A stretch of 12,315 nucleotides of DNA from Deltaproteobacteria bacterium. Lineage in GTDB: Bacteria > Myxococcota > Myxococcia > Myxococcales > Myxococcaceae. The notes below the pieces were generated by a model. The model had not been told where the DNA came from and made no database searches. It saw nothing but the letters and a program-made list of their open reading frames with translations. Shown here one piece after another: positions 6,261-12,315 of the stretch. The stretch lies in the NCBI GenBank assembly GCA_016875515.1, contig VGRA01000031.1:1-12315 (forward strand), given 5' to 3'. Positions within the stretch are counted from its first letter, which is position 1; every line of letters starts with the position of its first letter. The position numbers and the translations under genes are program-made.

Positions 6261-6679
6261 GCCTGCGCGTGCTGCTGCCGGAGGGCTGGACGAAGCCGAA
6301 GGGGTACGCCAACGGCGTGCTCGCGGAGGGGCGGATGGTCTTCACCGGCGGGCAGGTGGGGTGGGACCCCACCTCCGAGACGCCGCGCTTCCCGGCGGAC
6401 TTCGCCGGCCAGTTCGAGCAGGCGCTCGCCAACGTCTGCGCCGTGCTGCGCGCGGGGGGCGCCGAGCCCTCGCACCTGGTGCGCCTCACCGTCTACGTCA
6501 CCGACAAGCGCGAGTACCTCGCCTCGCTGAAAGAGGTGGGGGCCGCGTGGAAGCGCCACGTCGGCCGCCACTACCCGGCCATGGCGCTGGTGCAGGTGTC
6601 AGGCCTGGTCGAGGACGCGGCCAGGGTGGAGATGGAGGCCACCGCCGTCATTCCCACGTCCCCCGGAGGACAGCCATGA
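6257..6679 (+). CDS. RidA/YjgF-family protein lacking the canonical substrate arginine (140 aa)
   Basis: RidA proteins hydrolyse reactive enamines and imines with release of ammonia. The fold is clear: Val-Phe-Thr-Gly-Gly-Gln-Val-Gly (28-35), the Gln-x-x-x-Ala-Leu-x-Asn helix (52-59), Val-Arg-Leu-Thr-Val-Tyr-Val-Thr-Asp (75-83), and terminal Val-Glu-Met-Glu-Ala (124-128). Where E. coli RidA has Pro-Ala-Arg (Arg105, which binds the free carboxylate of 2-imino acids), this protein has Pro-Ala-Met (Met109, codon 6581-6583). It therefore should not be a standard 2-iminobutanoate deaminase. A CoA-thioester or other enamine lacking a free alpha-carboxylate is a reasonable inferred substrate. The ATG at 6257 is chosen because it gives the ATGA overlap with the SDR stop, is preceded by GGGGAGG, and matches family length; a longer in-frame start at 6182 lies inside the SDR gene. 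Confidence 0.88.
   Translation: MSLRVLLPEGWTKPKGYANGVLAEGRMVFTGGQVGWDPTSETPRFPADFAGQFEQALANVCAVLRAGGAEPSHLVRLTVYVTDKREYLASLKEVGAAWKRHVGRHYPAMALVQVSGLVEDAARVEMEATAVIPTSPGGQP
6665..6670 (+). promoter_or_regulatory. Ribosome binding site of the crotonase gene
   Basis: GGAGGA lies five bases before the ATG at 6676, inside the end of the RidA gene. It fixes this start in a reading frame that otherwise stays open upstream to 6361. Confidence 0.75.
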
Positions 6680-7470
6680 GCCCGCAGAGCTTCCGTTACG
6701 AGGCGAAGGACGCGGTCGGCGTCATCACCTTCACCCGCCCGGACGTCCTCAACGCGCTGACCTTCGAGGTGTACCACGAGCTGCGCGACCTCTTCTTCGA
6801 GCTGGAGCGGGACACCGCGGTGCGCGCCGTGGTCATCACCGGCGAGGGGCGCGGCTTCTGCTCGGGCGGGGACGTCAACGACATCATCGGACAGCTGTTC
6901 AGCCGGGACATGCCGGGGCTGGTGGAGTTCACCCGGATGACGTGCGACCTCATCAAGAACATCCGCGCGCTGCGCAAGCCGGTGGTGGCGGCGCTCAACG
7001 GCACGGCCGCGGGCGCCGGGGCCGTCATCGCGCTCGCGGCCGACCTGCGCGTGGCCTCCGACAAGGCGAAGATCGCCTTCCTCTTCGTGAAGGTGGGGCT
7101 GGCCGGCGCGGACATGGGCGCCGCCTACCTGCTGCCGAAGGTGGTGGGGCTGTCCCGCGCCACGGAGCTGCTCTACTTCGGGGACGCCATCGACGCGGCC
7201 ACCGCGGAGCGGTACGGGCTGTTCAACAAGGTGGTGGCGCCGGAGGCGGTGCAGGACGAGGCGCTCGCCTGGGCCAGGCGCCTGGCCGCGGGCCCCACGT
7301 TTGCGCTCGGGATGACGAAGGAGTTGCTCAACGCCGAGCTGAACGCGGACCTCTACGGGGCGCTGGACAACGAGGCCCGCGCCCAGGCCGTGTGCATGCA
7401 GACGAAGGACTTCCGCGAGGCCTACGAGGCCTTCACGGAGAAGCGCCCCGCGCGCTTCACCGGACGCTGA
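6676..7470 (+). CDS. Crotonase-superfamily enzyme (enoyl-CoA hydratase-like, 264 aa) without the two hydratase glutamates
   Basis: The crotonase fold is well marked. It has the first oxyanion motif Gly-Phe-Cys-Ser-Gly-Gly-Asp (60-66), and [10 protein letters not shown] (106-115) for the second. Aligning by eye to rat enoyl-CoA hydratase, Glu144 falls on Val117 and Glu164 on Phe137. Both acid/base residues for water addition are therefore gone. Asp146, in Val-Gly-Leu-Ala-Gly-Ala-Asp-Met-Gly, lies where other members (PaaG, MenB/BadI-like, 4-chlorobenzoyl-CoA dehalogenase) carry a functional Asp. Ring-cleaving hydrolase or isomerase chemistry on a CoA ester is thus more likely than simple hydration; this is inference. 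It overlaps the RidA stop (ATGA) and has a strong GGAGGA site. The Lys/Arg-rich C-terminus is complete. Confidence 0.88.
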   Translation: MSPQSFRYEAKDAVGVITFTRPDVLNALTFEVYHELRDLFFELERDTAVRAVVITGEGRGFCSGGDVNDIIGQLFSRDMPGLVEFTRMTCDLIKNIRALRKPVVAALNGTAAGAGAVIALAADLRVASDKAKIAFLFVKVGLAGADMGAAYLLPKVVGLSRATELLYFGDAIDAATAERYGLFNKVVAPEAVQDEALAWARRLAAGPTFALGMTKELLNAELNADLYGALDNEARAQAVCMQTKDFREAYEAFTEKRPARFTGR

Positions 7471-7483
7471 GGGGAGAGGCACC

Positions 7484-8608
7484 ATGGCCGTGGGACTTCT
7501 GACGGACGCGCACGAGCGGCTGCGGGCGGAGGTGCGGGAGCGCTTCCGGACGCTGGAGGCCCCCGCCCAATACGAGGGGGACGCCGCGGTGGCCGCCGCG
7601 GTGAAGGGGCTGGGGCTGTACGGCTACCTCGTGCCCGAAGTCTACGGCGGCGTGCACCCGGGCGTGGACGTGCGCTCGGTGTGCGTGCTGCGCGAGGAAC
7701 TGGCCTACCGCAACGGCGCGGCGGACTCGCTCTTCGCGGTGCAGGGGCTGGGCAGCCACCCGGTGCTGCTCGGCGGAAGCGAGGCGCAGCGGCAGGCGCT
7801 CCTCCCAGCCGTGGCCCGCGGCGAGCTGCTGTTCGCCTTCGCGCTGACCGAGCCCGAGGCCGGCTCGGACGTGGCGGGGCTGTCCACCTCGGCCCGTCCG
7901 AACGGACATGGCGGCTACGTGTTGGACGGCCACAAGCGCTTCATCAGCAACGCGGGGGTGGCCACGCACTACACCGTCTTCGCCCGCACCGGCGAGGGCA
8001 GAGGCGGCATCAGCGCCTTCGTGGTGCCGGCAGACGCCCCCGGGCTGGAGGTGCGCGCGGGGATGGCGCTGCTCGGGGACCACCCCATTGGCGAGCTGTT
8101 CTTCCGCGGCGTGCGCGTGCCCGCGGAGGCGCGGCTGGGGGCGGAGGGGGCCGGGATGAAGCTGGCACTCTCCACCCTGGACGTCTTCCGGGGCACGGTG
8201 GGGGCCGCGGCGCTGGGCATGGCGCGGCGCGCGCAGGACGAGGCGGTGGCGTACGCGAAGGGGCGCAAGCAGTTCGGCGCGCCGCTCGCGGAACTGCCCG
8301 CCGTGCAGGGGCTGCTCGCGGACAACGCGGTGGACCTGGAGGCGGCCACGCTGCTCGTCCACAAGGCGGCGGCCACCAAGGACGGCGGGGCCGAGCGCGT
8401 CACCTACGAGGCGGCGGTGGCCAAGCTGTTCGCCACGGAGGCGGCCCAGCGGGTGGTGGACCGCGCGCTGCAGGTGCACGGCGGCAACGGCGTGGTGCGC
8501 GGCTTCGCCGTGGAGCGGCTGTACCGGGACGTCCGCGCGCTGCGCATCTACGAGGGGGCGTCCGAGGTGCAGCGGCTCGTCATCGCCCGCGCGCTGCTCA
8601 AGGGGTAG
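7484..8608 (+). CDS. Acyl-CoA dehydrogenase (374 aa)
   Basis: This is an FAD-dependent acyl-CoA dehydrogenase, distinct from the GcdH paralogue in the same window. Domains run in the usual order: helical N-domain (1-115), beta domain opening with [11 protein letters not shown] (118-129), and the C-terminal helical domain. In the last are Arg-Lys-Gln-Phe-Gly (261-265), Val-His-Gly-Gly-Asn-Gly (331-336) and the catalytic Glu357 in Ile-Tyr-Glu-Gly-Ala-Ser-Glu. The base position is the common medium/short-chain type. It starts 13 bases after the crotonase stop behind GGGGAGAGG. Substrate chain or ring specificity cannot be deduced; operon context favours an intermediate of aromatic-acid breakdown. 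Its 3' end overlaps the convergent minus-strand gene by 11 bases. Confidence 0.92.
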   Translation: MAVGLLTDAHERLRAEVRERFRTLEAPAQYEGDAAVAAAVKGLGLYGYLVPEVYGGVHPGVDVRSVCVLREELAYRNGAADSLFAVQGLGSHPVLLGGSEAQRQALLPAVARGELLFAFALTEPEAGSDVAGLSTSARPNGHGGYVLDGHKRFISNAGVATHYTVFARTGEGRGGISAFVVPADAPGLEVRAGMALLGDHPIGELFFRGVRVPAEARLGAEGAGMKLALSTLDVFRGTVGAAALGMARRAQDEAVAYAKGRKQFGAPLAELPAVQGLLADNAVDLEAATLLVHKAAATKDGGAERVTYEAAVAKLFATEAAQRVVDRALQVHGGNGVVRGFAVERLYRDVRALRIYEGASEVQRLVIARALLKG

Positions 8609-9152
8609 CCGTCCCCGCGTCCGCCGCAGGGGGCGCCTTGTAGACGGGGTCCATCATCACCCCGCGGATGTCCTTGCGCAGCACGGGCGTCAGCGTGCTT
8701 GCGTCCAGCGTGTAGTCCGGCCGGTCCCCGAGCAGCAGGTAGGCCCCGTCCGGCAGCCGCCCGCCGTACGGGGCGAGGTGCTCGCTCATCACCTCCGCGC
8801 TCAACCGGGAGAAGCGGTAGGGCTTGCCGGCGGAGTTCCGCAATTCCGTCCCATTGACCAGCAGCACCCGGATGCCGCCGCGGGACTCCACCGTGAGGGT
8901 GTCGCCCGGCAGCGCCCGGGCCACCCGCAGCTGCGGGAAGGGGGATTGCGACAGCACCATCACCACGGCGCCGCGCTCCACGGGGAAGTCGCACTCCCCG
9001 GTGTAGACGTGGACGAACTCCCCCTTGCGCACCAGCGGGTGCAGTTGCCCGGTGCGCACCACCGTCCCCTGCCTCACGCACTCCGCGTGGGTCGCCATCC
9101 CCGCCATCCCCGCCACCACCGCCCACATCCTCCCAAGGCCTCGCACGTTCAT
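8598..9152 (-). CDS. Exported signal-peptidase-I-like (S26 fold) protein without the Ser/Lys dyad (184 aa)
   Basis: Residues 1-23 form a signal sequence ending Thr-His-Ala, with probable cleavage before Glu24. The rest follows the box order of S26 peptidases. A Gln-Leu-His-Pro (36-39) stands where Ser-Met-x-Pro holds the nucleophile and is followed by Lys-Gly-Glu (43-45). Then Arg-Val-Ala-Arg-Ala-Leu-Pro-Gly-Asp (76-84) stands where Lys-Arg-x-x-Gly-x-Pro-Gly-Asp holds the general base. Finally [11 protein letters not shown] (140-150) matches Gly-Asp-Asn-Arg-Asp-Asn-Ser-x-Asp-Ser. Neither catalytic Ser nor Lys is present, so the protein should be a non-proteolytic S26 homologue in the periplasm or envelope. 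The ATG at 9152 overlaps the stop of the glycosyltransferase gene (ATGA), which selects this start and couples the two. The family call is by eye. Confidence 0.6.
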   Translation of the reverse strand: MNVRGLGRMWAVVAGMAGMATHAECVRQGTVVRTGQLHPLVRKGEFVHVYTGECDFPVERGAVVMVLSQSPFPQLRVARALPGDTLTVESRGGIRVLLVNGTELRNSAGKPYRFSRLSAEVMSEHLAPYGGRLPDGAYLLLGDRPDYTLDASTLTPVLRKDIRGVMMDPVYKAPPAADAGTATP

Positions 9153-10246
9153 GACTCCCGGCTCCACTCGGCCCACTTGCCCTTGTACTGGGACGCGCGC
9201 TGCAGCGTCTCCTTCAACGCGGCGAGCGCCACGGTGTTCCCGTCCTGCGCGTAGCCCTGCAGTTTCTCCTTGGCCGCCGGGATGCGGCGGAGGAACTCCG
9301 CCACCGCCTCTGCCGACAACTTCGGCACGTACATCCCGTAGCCCAATTGCTCCAGGTAGCGGGCGTTGAGTGTCTGCTCGAACTGCCCGACCACCGGCAC
9401 GGACAGCAGCGGCTTGCGCAGGTACACCGCCTCGCTCATCAGCGTGAAGCCGCCGCCCGCCACCACCCCTCGCGCCGTGCGGAGGTCCTCCACGAAGCGC
9501 TCCTCGCTGAAGGGCAGGTAGGTGAGGTTGTCCTCCACCACGGGCTCGGCCAAGCCGCGACGCAGGCCGTAGATGCGGCACGGCAGCCGCGTCTGCCGGA
9601 GGATGTGTGGGAGGTCCGTGTTGGACTCGGAGGTGGTGTAGACCACCAGGTGCTCGCCCGCCTCCGCGCGTGCGGCCAATATCTCCGGCCGCAGGATGGA
9701 CGGCACCAGCGTGGTGCGCTCCTTGCGCACCCGCGGGAAGAAGAAGCTGGTGACCAGGTAGTGGAAGCAGCCCGGCAGCTTCCCCTTCACGATGGAGCGG
9801 ATGAGCTCGAAGTTCCCCTCGAACCCCGCGAGCACCTCCGGCGGGTGCTCGCAGCGGTTGATGACCTGCATGTTGTCCACGCTCACCACGGGGACGCGCA
9901 GGTTCTTCCCCACGTAGAAGGCGAAGGACTCGAAGTCGCTCACCACCACGTCCGGGCGGAAGCGGCGAACCAGGTCCAGGTAGGTACGGACGTTGTGCGG
10001 CCAGCCCCGCAGCGCCCCCTTCGCGTTCTCCACGAAGGTGCGGACGTTCCGCACCGCGTTGTGCTCGTACTGGATGGTGAGGCCCCAGATGGGGTGGACG
10101 TTGGGGAAGCGGGCCGCCAGGAACGGCTGCGCTCGCCCCGAGGCCACCACCTGCACCTCATGGGACTTCACCAACTCCTCGAGCAGCACGCGCGAGCGGA
10201 TGGCGTGCCCCATGCCCTCGCCCACCACCCCGTAGAGGATGCGCAT
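9149..10246 (-). CDS. GT-B glycosyltransferase, MurG/UGT-like (365 aa)
   Basis: The N-terminal Rossmann half opens Tyr-Gly-Val-Val-Gly-Glu-Gly-Met-Gly-His (5-14), the Gly-x-Gly-His acceptor-side loop of GT-B enzymes. The C-terminal half has the nucleotide-sugar donor motif: Ala-Gly-Gly-Gly (263-266), Ser-Glu-Ala (271-273), Pro284, Gln288, Gln291 and Asn294. The N-terminal sequence resembles the MJ1255-type family of putative UDP-sugar transferases. No membrane helix or signal peptide is evident, so it should act on the cytoplasmic face. Sugar and acceptor are unknown. The ATG at 10246 is chosen because it starts exactly at the first beta strand; the frame stays open far upstream only as antisense of the ligase gene. 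It is co-transcribed with the S26-like gene, suggesting a cell-envelope or exported glycoconjugate role unrelated to the flanking catabolic genes. Confidence 0.85.
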   Translation of the reverse strand: MRILYGVVGEGMGHAIRSRVLLEELVKSHEVQVVASGRAQPFLAARFPNVHPIWGLTIQYEHNAVRNVRTFVENAKGALRGWPHNVRTYLDLVRRFRPDVVVSDFESFAFYVGKNLRVPVVSVDNMQVINRCEHPPEVLAGFEGNFELIRSIVKGKLPGCFHYLVTSFFFPRVRKERTTLVPSILRPEILAARAEAGEHLVVYTTSESNTDLPHILRQTRLPCRIYGLRRGLAEPVVEDNLTYLPFSEERFVEDLRTARGVVAGGGFTLMSEAVYLRKPLLSVPVVGQFEQTLNARYLEQLGYGMYVPKLSAEAVAEFLRRIPAAKEKLQGYAQDGNTVALAALKETLQRASQYKGKWAEWSRES

Positions 10247-10257
10247 GGGCCGTAACC

Positions 10258-10286
10258 TTAATAGGGTCTGCGTCCCCATGTCCCAA
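10258..10286 (-). promoter_or_regulatory. Candidate promoter of the glycosyltransferase pair
   Basis: Minus-strand TTGGGA (10281-10286) and TATTAA (10258-10263) are 17 bases apart. The -10 ends 11 bases before the ATG at 10246. An AAGG ribosome site nine bases from the ATG lies in the same stretch, so the 5' end decides which is used. Confidence 0.4.
10262..10267 (+). promoter_or_regulatory. Candidate -10 element of the ligase operon
   Basis: TAGGGT ends ten bases before the ATG at 10278 and overlaps the divergent glycosyltransferase -10 by two bases. No convincing -35 is visible and there is no Shine-Dalgarno near the ATG. It shares TAGGGTCYGC with the SDR operon. Confidence 0.33.
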
Positions 10287-10550
10287 CCCCACGGACTCCT
10301 CCGCGCAGCCGGCCTCGGCCTGGGCGCCGCCCTGTTCTTCGGCGGACTGGGGACGCTCTCGCTGGGGGCGCGCAGCGCGCTCACCACGGTGGACTGCGCG
10401 GCGCTGTCGGAGGCCGAGTGCGCGCTCGCGTCCGACCTGCGGCGGGACGAACTGCGGCTGTACCTGCCGGAGGGGGCCGCGCTGGTGATGCTGTCCGCGG
10501 CGGTGTTCCTGGGCCTGCGCAAGCTGGACAAGAGGGAGAAGACGCCATGA
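10278..10550 (+). CDS. Small two-helix membrane protein (90 aa), first gene of the ligase operon
   Basis: No known family is recognised. It has two hydrophobic helices (about 7-30, rich in Gly/Ala/Leu, and 61-80). They enclose a short loop with two cysteines (Cys40, Cys48) and acidic residues, and a basic tail Arg-Lys-Leu-Asp-Lys-Arg-Glu-Lys follows. Given the positive-inside trend the C-terminus should be cytoplasmic and the Cys-bearing loop periplasmic. The ATG at 10278 is preferred over the one at 10239, which lies inside the divergent glycosyltransferase coding region and would add a polar extension before the first helix. Its TGA overlaps the ligase ATG (ATGA), so translation of the two is coupled. 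The tight link to an aromatic-acid CoA ligase is suggestive, but no function can be assigned. Confidence 0.7.
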   Translation: MSQPHGLLRAAGLGLGAALFFGGLGTLSLGARSALTTVDCAALSEAECALASDLRRDELRLYLPEGAALVMLSAAVFLGLRKLDKREKTP

Positions 10551-12091
10551 CACTCGACCCACACGCGCTGCCCGAACGGCTCAACCTGGTGGAGCCGTTC
10601 CTGCTCTGGCAGGTACCCGGGCGGGAGAACGCCCCGGCGCTCATCACGGACGCGCGCACCGTCACCTACGGGGAGCTGGCAGACGCCGTGCACCGCGCCA
10701 CCGCCGTCTTCAAGTCTGCCGGACTGCTGCCCGAGCAGCGCGTCCTGCTCATGCTGCCGGACGTCCCCGAGTTCGCCTCCGCTTGGTTCGCCACGGTGAA
10801 GGCCGGGGGCGTGGCCTGCGCCATTAACCCGGAGCAGAAGCCCGAGGACGTCCGCTACTACCTGAACTACACGCGGGCGCGGCTGCTGGTGGTGCACGCC
10901 TCGGCGCTGCCGCTGGTGGAGCCGGTGCTCGCGGACTGCCCGCTCCTGGCGAAGGTGCTGGTGGTGGGCGGCGAGCCGGGGCGGCACCTGCGGTACGAGG
11001 CGGCGCTGGAGGCGGCCACCCCGGACACCTCCGTCTTTCCCTCGCACCGGGACGACGCGGCGGTGTGGCTCTTCACCTCCGGCAGCACCGGGCAGCCCAA
11101 GGCCGCGGTGCACAAGCAGCACGACTTCGTCTTCAACGCCCTCAGCTTCGGCCTCCCGGTGCTGGGCTACACGGCCGCGGACCGCTGCCTGTCCGTGCCG
11201 CGGCTGGCCTTCGGCTACGCGCTGGGCACCAACCTGCTCTTCCCGCTCATGGCGGGGGCCGCCGCCATCCTCTTCCCGGAGAAGCCCACCCCGGAGCGGC
11301 TGTGCGAGCAGGTGACGCGCCACCGCCCCACCTTCCTGACCTGCGTGCCCACCTTCCTCAACCAGGTGGCCCAGTCCGCGGTGGCGAAGCAGACGGACTG
11401 GTCCGGGGTGCGGCTGGCGGTGAGCGCCGGCGAGGCGCTGCCGGCGGAGCTCTATTACCGCTGGATGGCGGCAACGGGCGTGGAGGTGCTGGACGGCATC
11501 GGCTCCGCGGAGATGTTCCACATCTTCATCACCAACCGCGTGGGGGACGTGAAGCTGGGGAGCCTGGGCCGCGTGGTGGAGGGCTACGAGGCGAAGGTGT
11601 GCGACGACGCGGGGCGCGAGCAGCCCCACGGCGACATCGGAACGCTGTGGATCCGCGGGGACTCCATGGCGCTCGAGTACTGGCAGCAGCACGACAAGAG
11701 CAAGGCCGCCTTCCGCGGAGACTGGTGCGTGTCCGCCGACACGTTCTACCGGGACACGGAGGGCTACTTCTATTTCTGCGGCCGCGGGGATGACCTGCTG
11801 AAGGTGGGTGGCAAGTGGGTCTCGCCGCTGGAGGTGGAGGGGGCGCTGCTGCGCCACCCGGCCGTGGCGGAAGCGGCCGTGGTGGGCTTCAAGGACGCGG
11901 ACGGGCTGGAGAAGCCGCGCGCGTACTGCGTGCTGAAGCCGGGGACGGCGCCGGACGAACTGCTCGAGGAGGTGCTCCGGGCCCATGTGCGCGCGCTGCT
12001 GGAGCCCTACAAGGCGCCGCGGAAGGTGACGTTCCTGGACGCCCTGCCCCGCAGTGACCGCGGCAAGGTGCTGAAGGGGCAGCTGCGGTGA
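10547..12091 (+). CDS. Benzoate-CoA ligase family enzyme (514 aa), possibly 2-aminobenzoate-CoA ligase
   Basis: This ANL adenylate-forming enzyme activates a carboxylic acid with ATP and CoA. Motifs in order: Leu-Phe-Thr-Ser-Gly-Ser-Thr-Gly-Gln-Pro-Lys (175-185), the phosphate loop; Asp-Gly-Ile-Gly-Ser-Ala-Glu-Met-Phe-His-Ile-Phe (316-327), the form of the A5 motif typical of benzoate-CoA ligases; Gly-Asp-Trp (391-393) and Gly-Arg-Gly-Asp-Asp-Leu-Leu-Lys-Val-Gly-Gly-Lys-Trp (412-424), the hinge; and Arg-Gly-Lys507, the catalytic lysine of the C-terminal subdomain. Length fits the family. The start at 10547 overlaps the preceding stop (ATGA). The stop overlaps the next gene (GTGA). The aryl substrate is not readable from motifs alone. 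RidA and creatininase neighbours favour an amino-benzoate; benzoate itself or hydroxybenzoates remain possible. Confidence 0.92.
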   Translation: MTLDPHALPERLNLVEPFLLWQVPGRENAPALITDARTVTYGELADAVHRATAVFKSAGLLPEQRVLLMLPDVPEFASAWFATVKAGGVACAINPEQKPEDVRYYLNYTRARLLVVHASALPLVEPVLADCPLLAKVLVVGGEPGRHLRYEAALEAATPDTSVFPSHRDDAAVWLFTSGSTGQPKAAVHKQHDFVFNALSFGLPVLGYTAADRCLSVPRLAFGYALGTNLLFPLMAGAAAILFPEKPTPERLCEQVTRHRPTFLTCVPTFLNQVAQSAVAKQTDWSGVRLAVSAGEALPAELYYRWMAATGVEVLDGIGSAEMFHIFITNRVGDVKLGSLGRVVEGYEAKVCDDAGREQPHGDIGTLWIRGDSMALEYWQQHDKSKAAFRGDWCVSADTFYRDTEGYFYFCGRGDDLLKVGGKWVSPLEVEGALLRHPAVAEAAVVGFKDADGLEKPRAYCVLKPGTAPDELLEEVLRAHVRALLEPYKAPRKVTFLDALPRSDRGKVLKGQLR

Positions 12092-12315
12092 CGCGCGCCG
12101 CGCACGTCTCCTGGGAGGCGGCGAAGCGGCTCGCGGAGGCCGGCGCGGTGGCGCTGCTCCCCGTGGGCAGCACCGAGGCGCACGGCCCGCACCTGCCGCT
12201 GTCCGTGGACGTCCTCATCGCGGAGGCAGTGGCGGAGCGCACGGCGGCCCGGCTGGAAGCGGCGGGCCGCCGCGCGGTCATCTTTCCCGCCCTCAGCTAC
12301 GGCGTCACCGCGTTC
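12088..12315 (+). CDS. Creatininase-family amidohydrolase (N-terminal 76 residues, cut by window end)
   Basis: The GTG at 12088 overlaps the ligase TGA (GTGA) and opens a frame running off the window. Residues 23-41 carry the family signature Leu-Leu-Pro-Val-Gly-Ser-Thr-Glu-Ala-His-Gly-Pro-His-Leu-Pro and, after three more residues, Val-Asp. Glu30, His32 and Asp41 match in spacing three metal ligands of creatininase (Glu34, His36, Asp45). The remaining ligands lie beyond the window. The family includes creatinine amidohydrolase, MftE-type peptidases and other C-N hydrolases, so the substrate is open. Coupling to an aromatic-acid ligase suggests a nitrogen-releasing or amide-hydrolysing step of the same pathway rather than creatinine use. 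Confidence 0.88.
   Translation, partial: MTRAAHVSWEAAKRLAEAGAVALLPVGSTEAHGPHLPLSVDVLIAEAVAERTAARLEAAGRRAVIFPALSYGVTAF

Noticed and set aside
9149..11986. 945-codon open frame on the minus strand extending upstream of the glycosyltransferase
   Set aside because: Only the part from 10246 down matches a protein family. The upstream part is low-complexity Arg/His/Gly/Val sequence antisense to the ligase and small membrane genes.

Overview
This is GC-rich DNA with a strong G/C bias at third codon positions and long antisense shadow frames. It carries tightly packed operons, a lipoprotein with Pro-Asp-Ala-Gly repeats, a truncated CHASE-type sensor kinase and a YaiL/DUF2058 protein. Together these suggest a myxobacterium (Myxococcota, probably Myxococcaceae). 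That assignment is inference from gene style, not from a marker gene. No rRNA, tRNA, CRISPR array, insertion sequence or phage gene was seen, and no gene-free stretch exceeds about 125 bases.

Left part (1-4231). The end of an M3-metallopeptidase-like protein that has lost its zinc-site residues (+). A small Lys-rich hypothetical protein (-). A predicted lipoprotein (-), divergent from a DUF2058 protein (+). A broken PAS/HisKA/HATPase sensor kinase (-) with two frame lesions: a junction where most of a CHASE domain is missing, and a seven-base homopolymer near the 3' end.

Right part (4229-12315). This is a CoA-thioester catabolic locus in two blocks. A glutaryl-CoA dehydrogenase gene (-) diverges from a four-gene operon (+): SDR dehydrogenase, RidA-like deaminase, crotonase-fold enzyme, acyl-CoA dehydrogenase. 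A two-gene minus-strand insert follows: a GT-B glycosyltransferase translationally coupled to a signal-peptidase-like protein without the Ser/Lys dyad. Then a second plus operon: a small two-helix membrane protein, a benzoate-CoA-ligase-family enzyme and a creatininase-family amidohydrolase cut by the window end. All joints in this second operon are 4-base stop/start overlaps.

Best reading of the system. The ligase activates an aromatic acid. The RidA and creatininase families both act on C-N bonds, which points to an amino-substituted substrate such as 2-aminobenzoate (anthranilate). The crotonase lacks both hydratase glutamates and has an Asp in a Gly-Ala-Asp-Met-Gly motif, so it may open a ring rather than hydrate an enoyl-CoA. 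The SDR and acyl-CoA dehydrogenase would then carry out beta-oxidation to glutaryl-CoA, which GcdH converts to crotonyl-CoA. The expected aromatic-CoA monooxygenase/reductase is not in the window and could lie beyond 12315. The pathway is inferred from family knowledge; the gene families and motifs are read directly.
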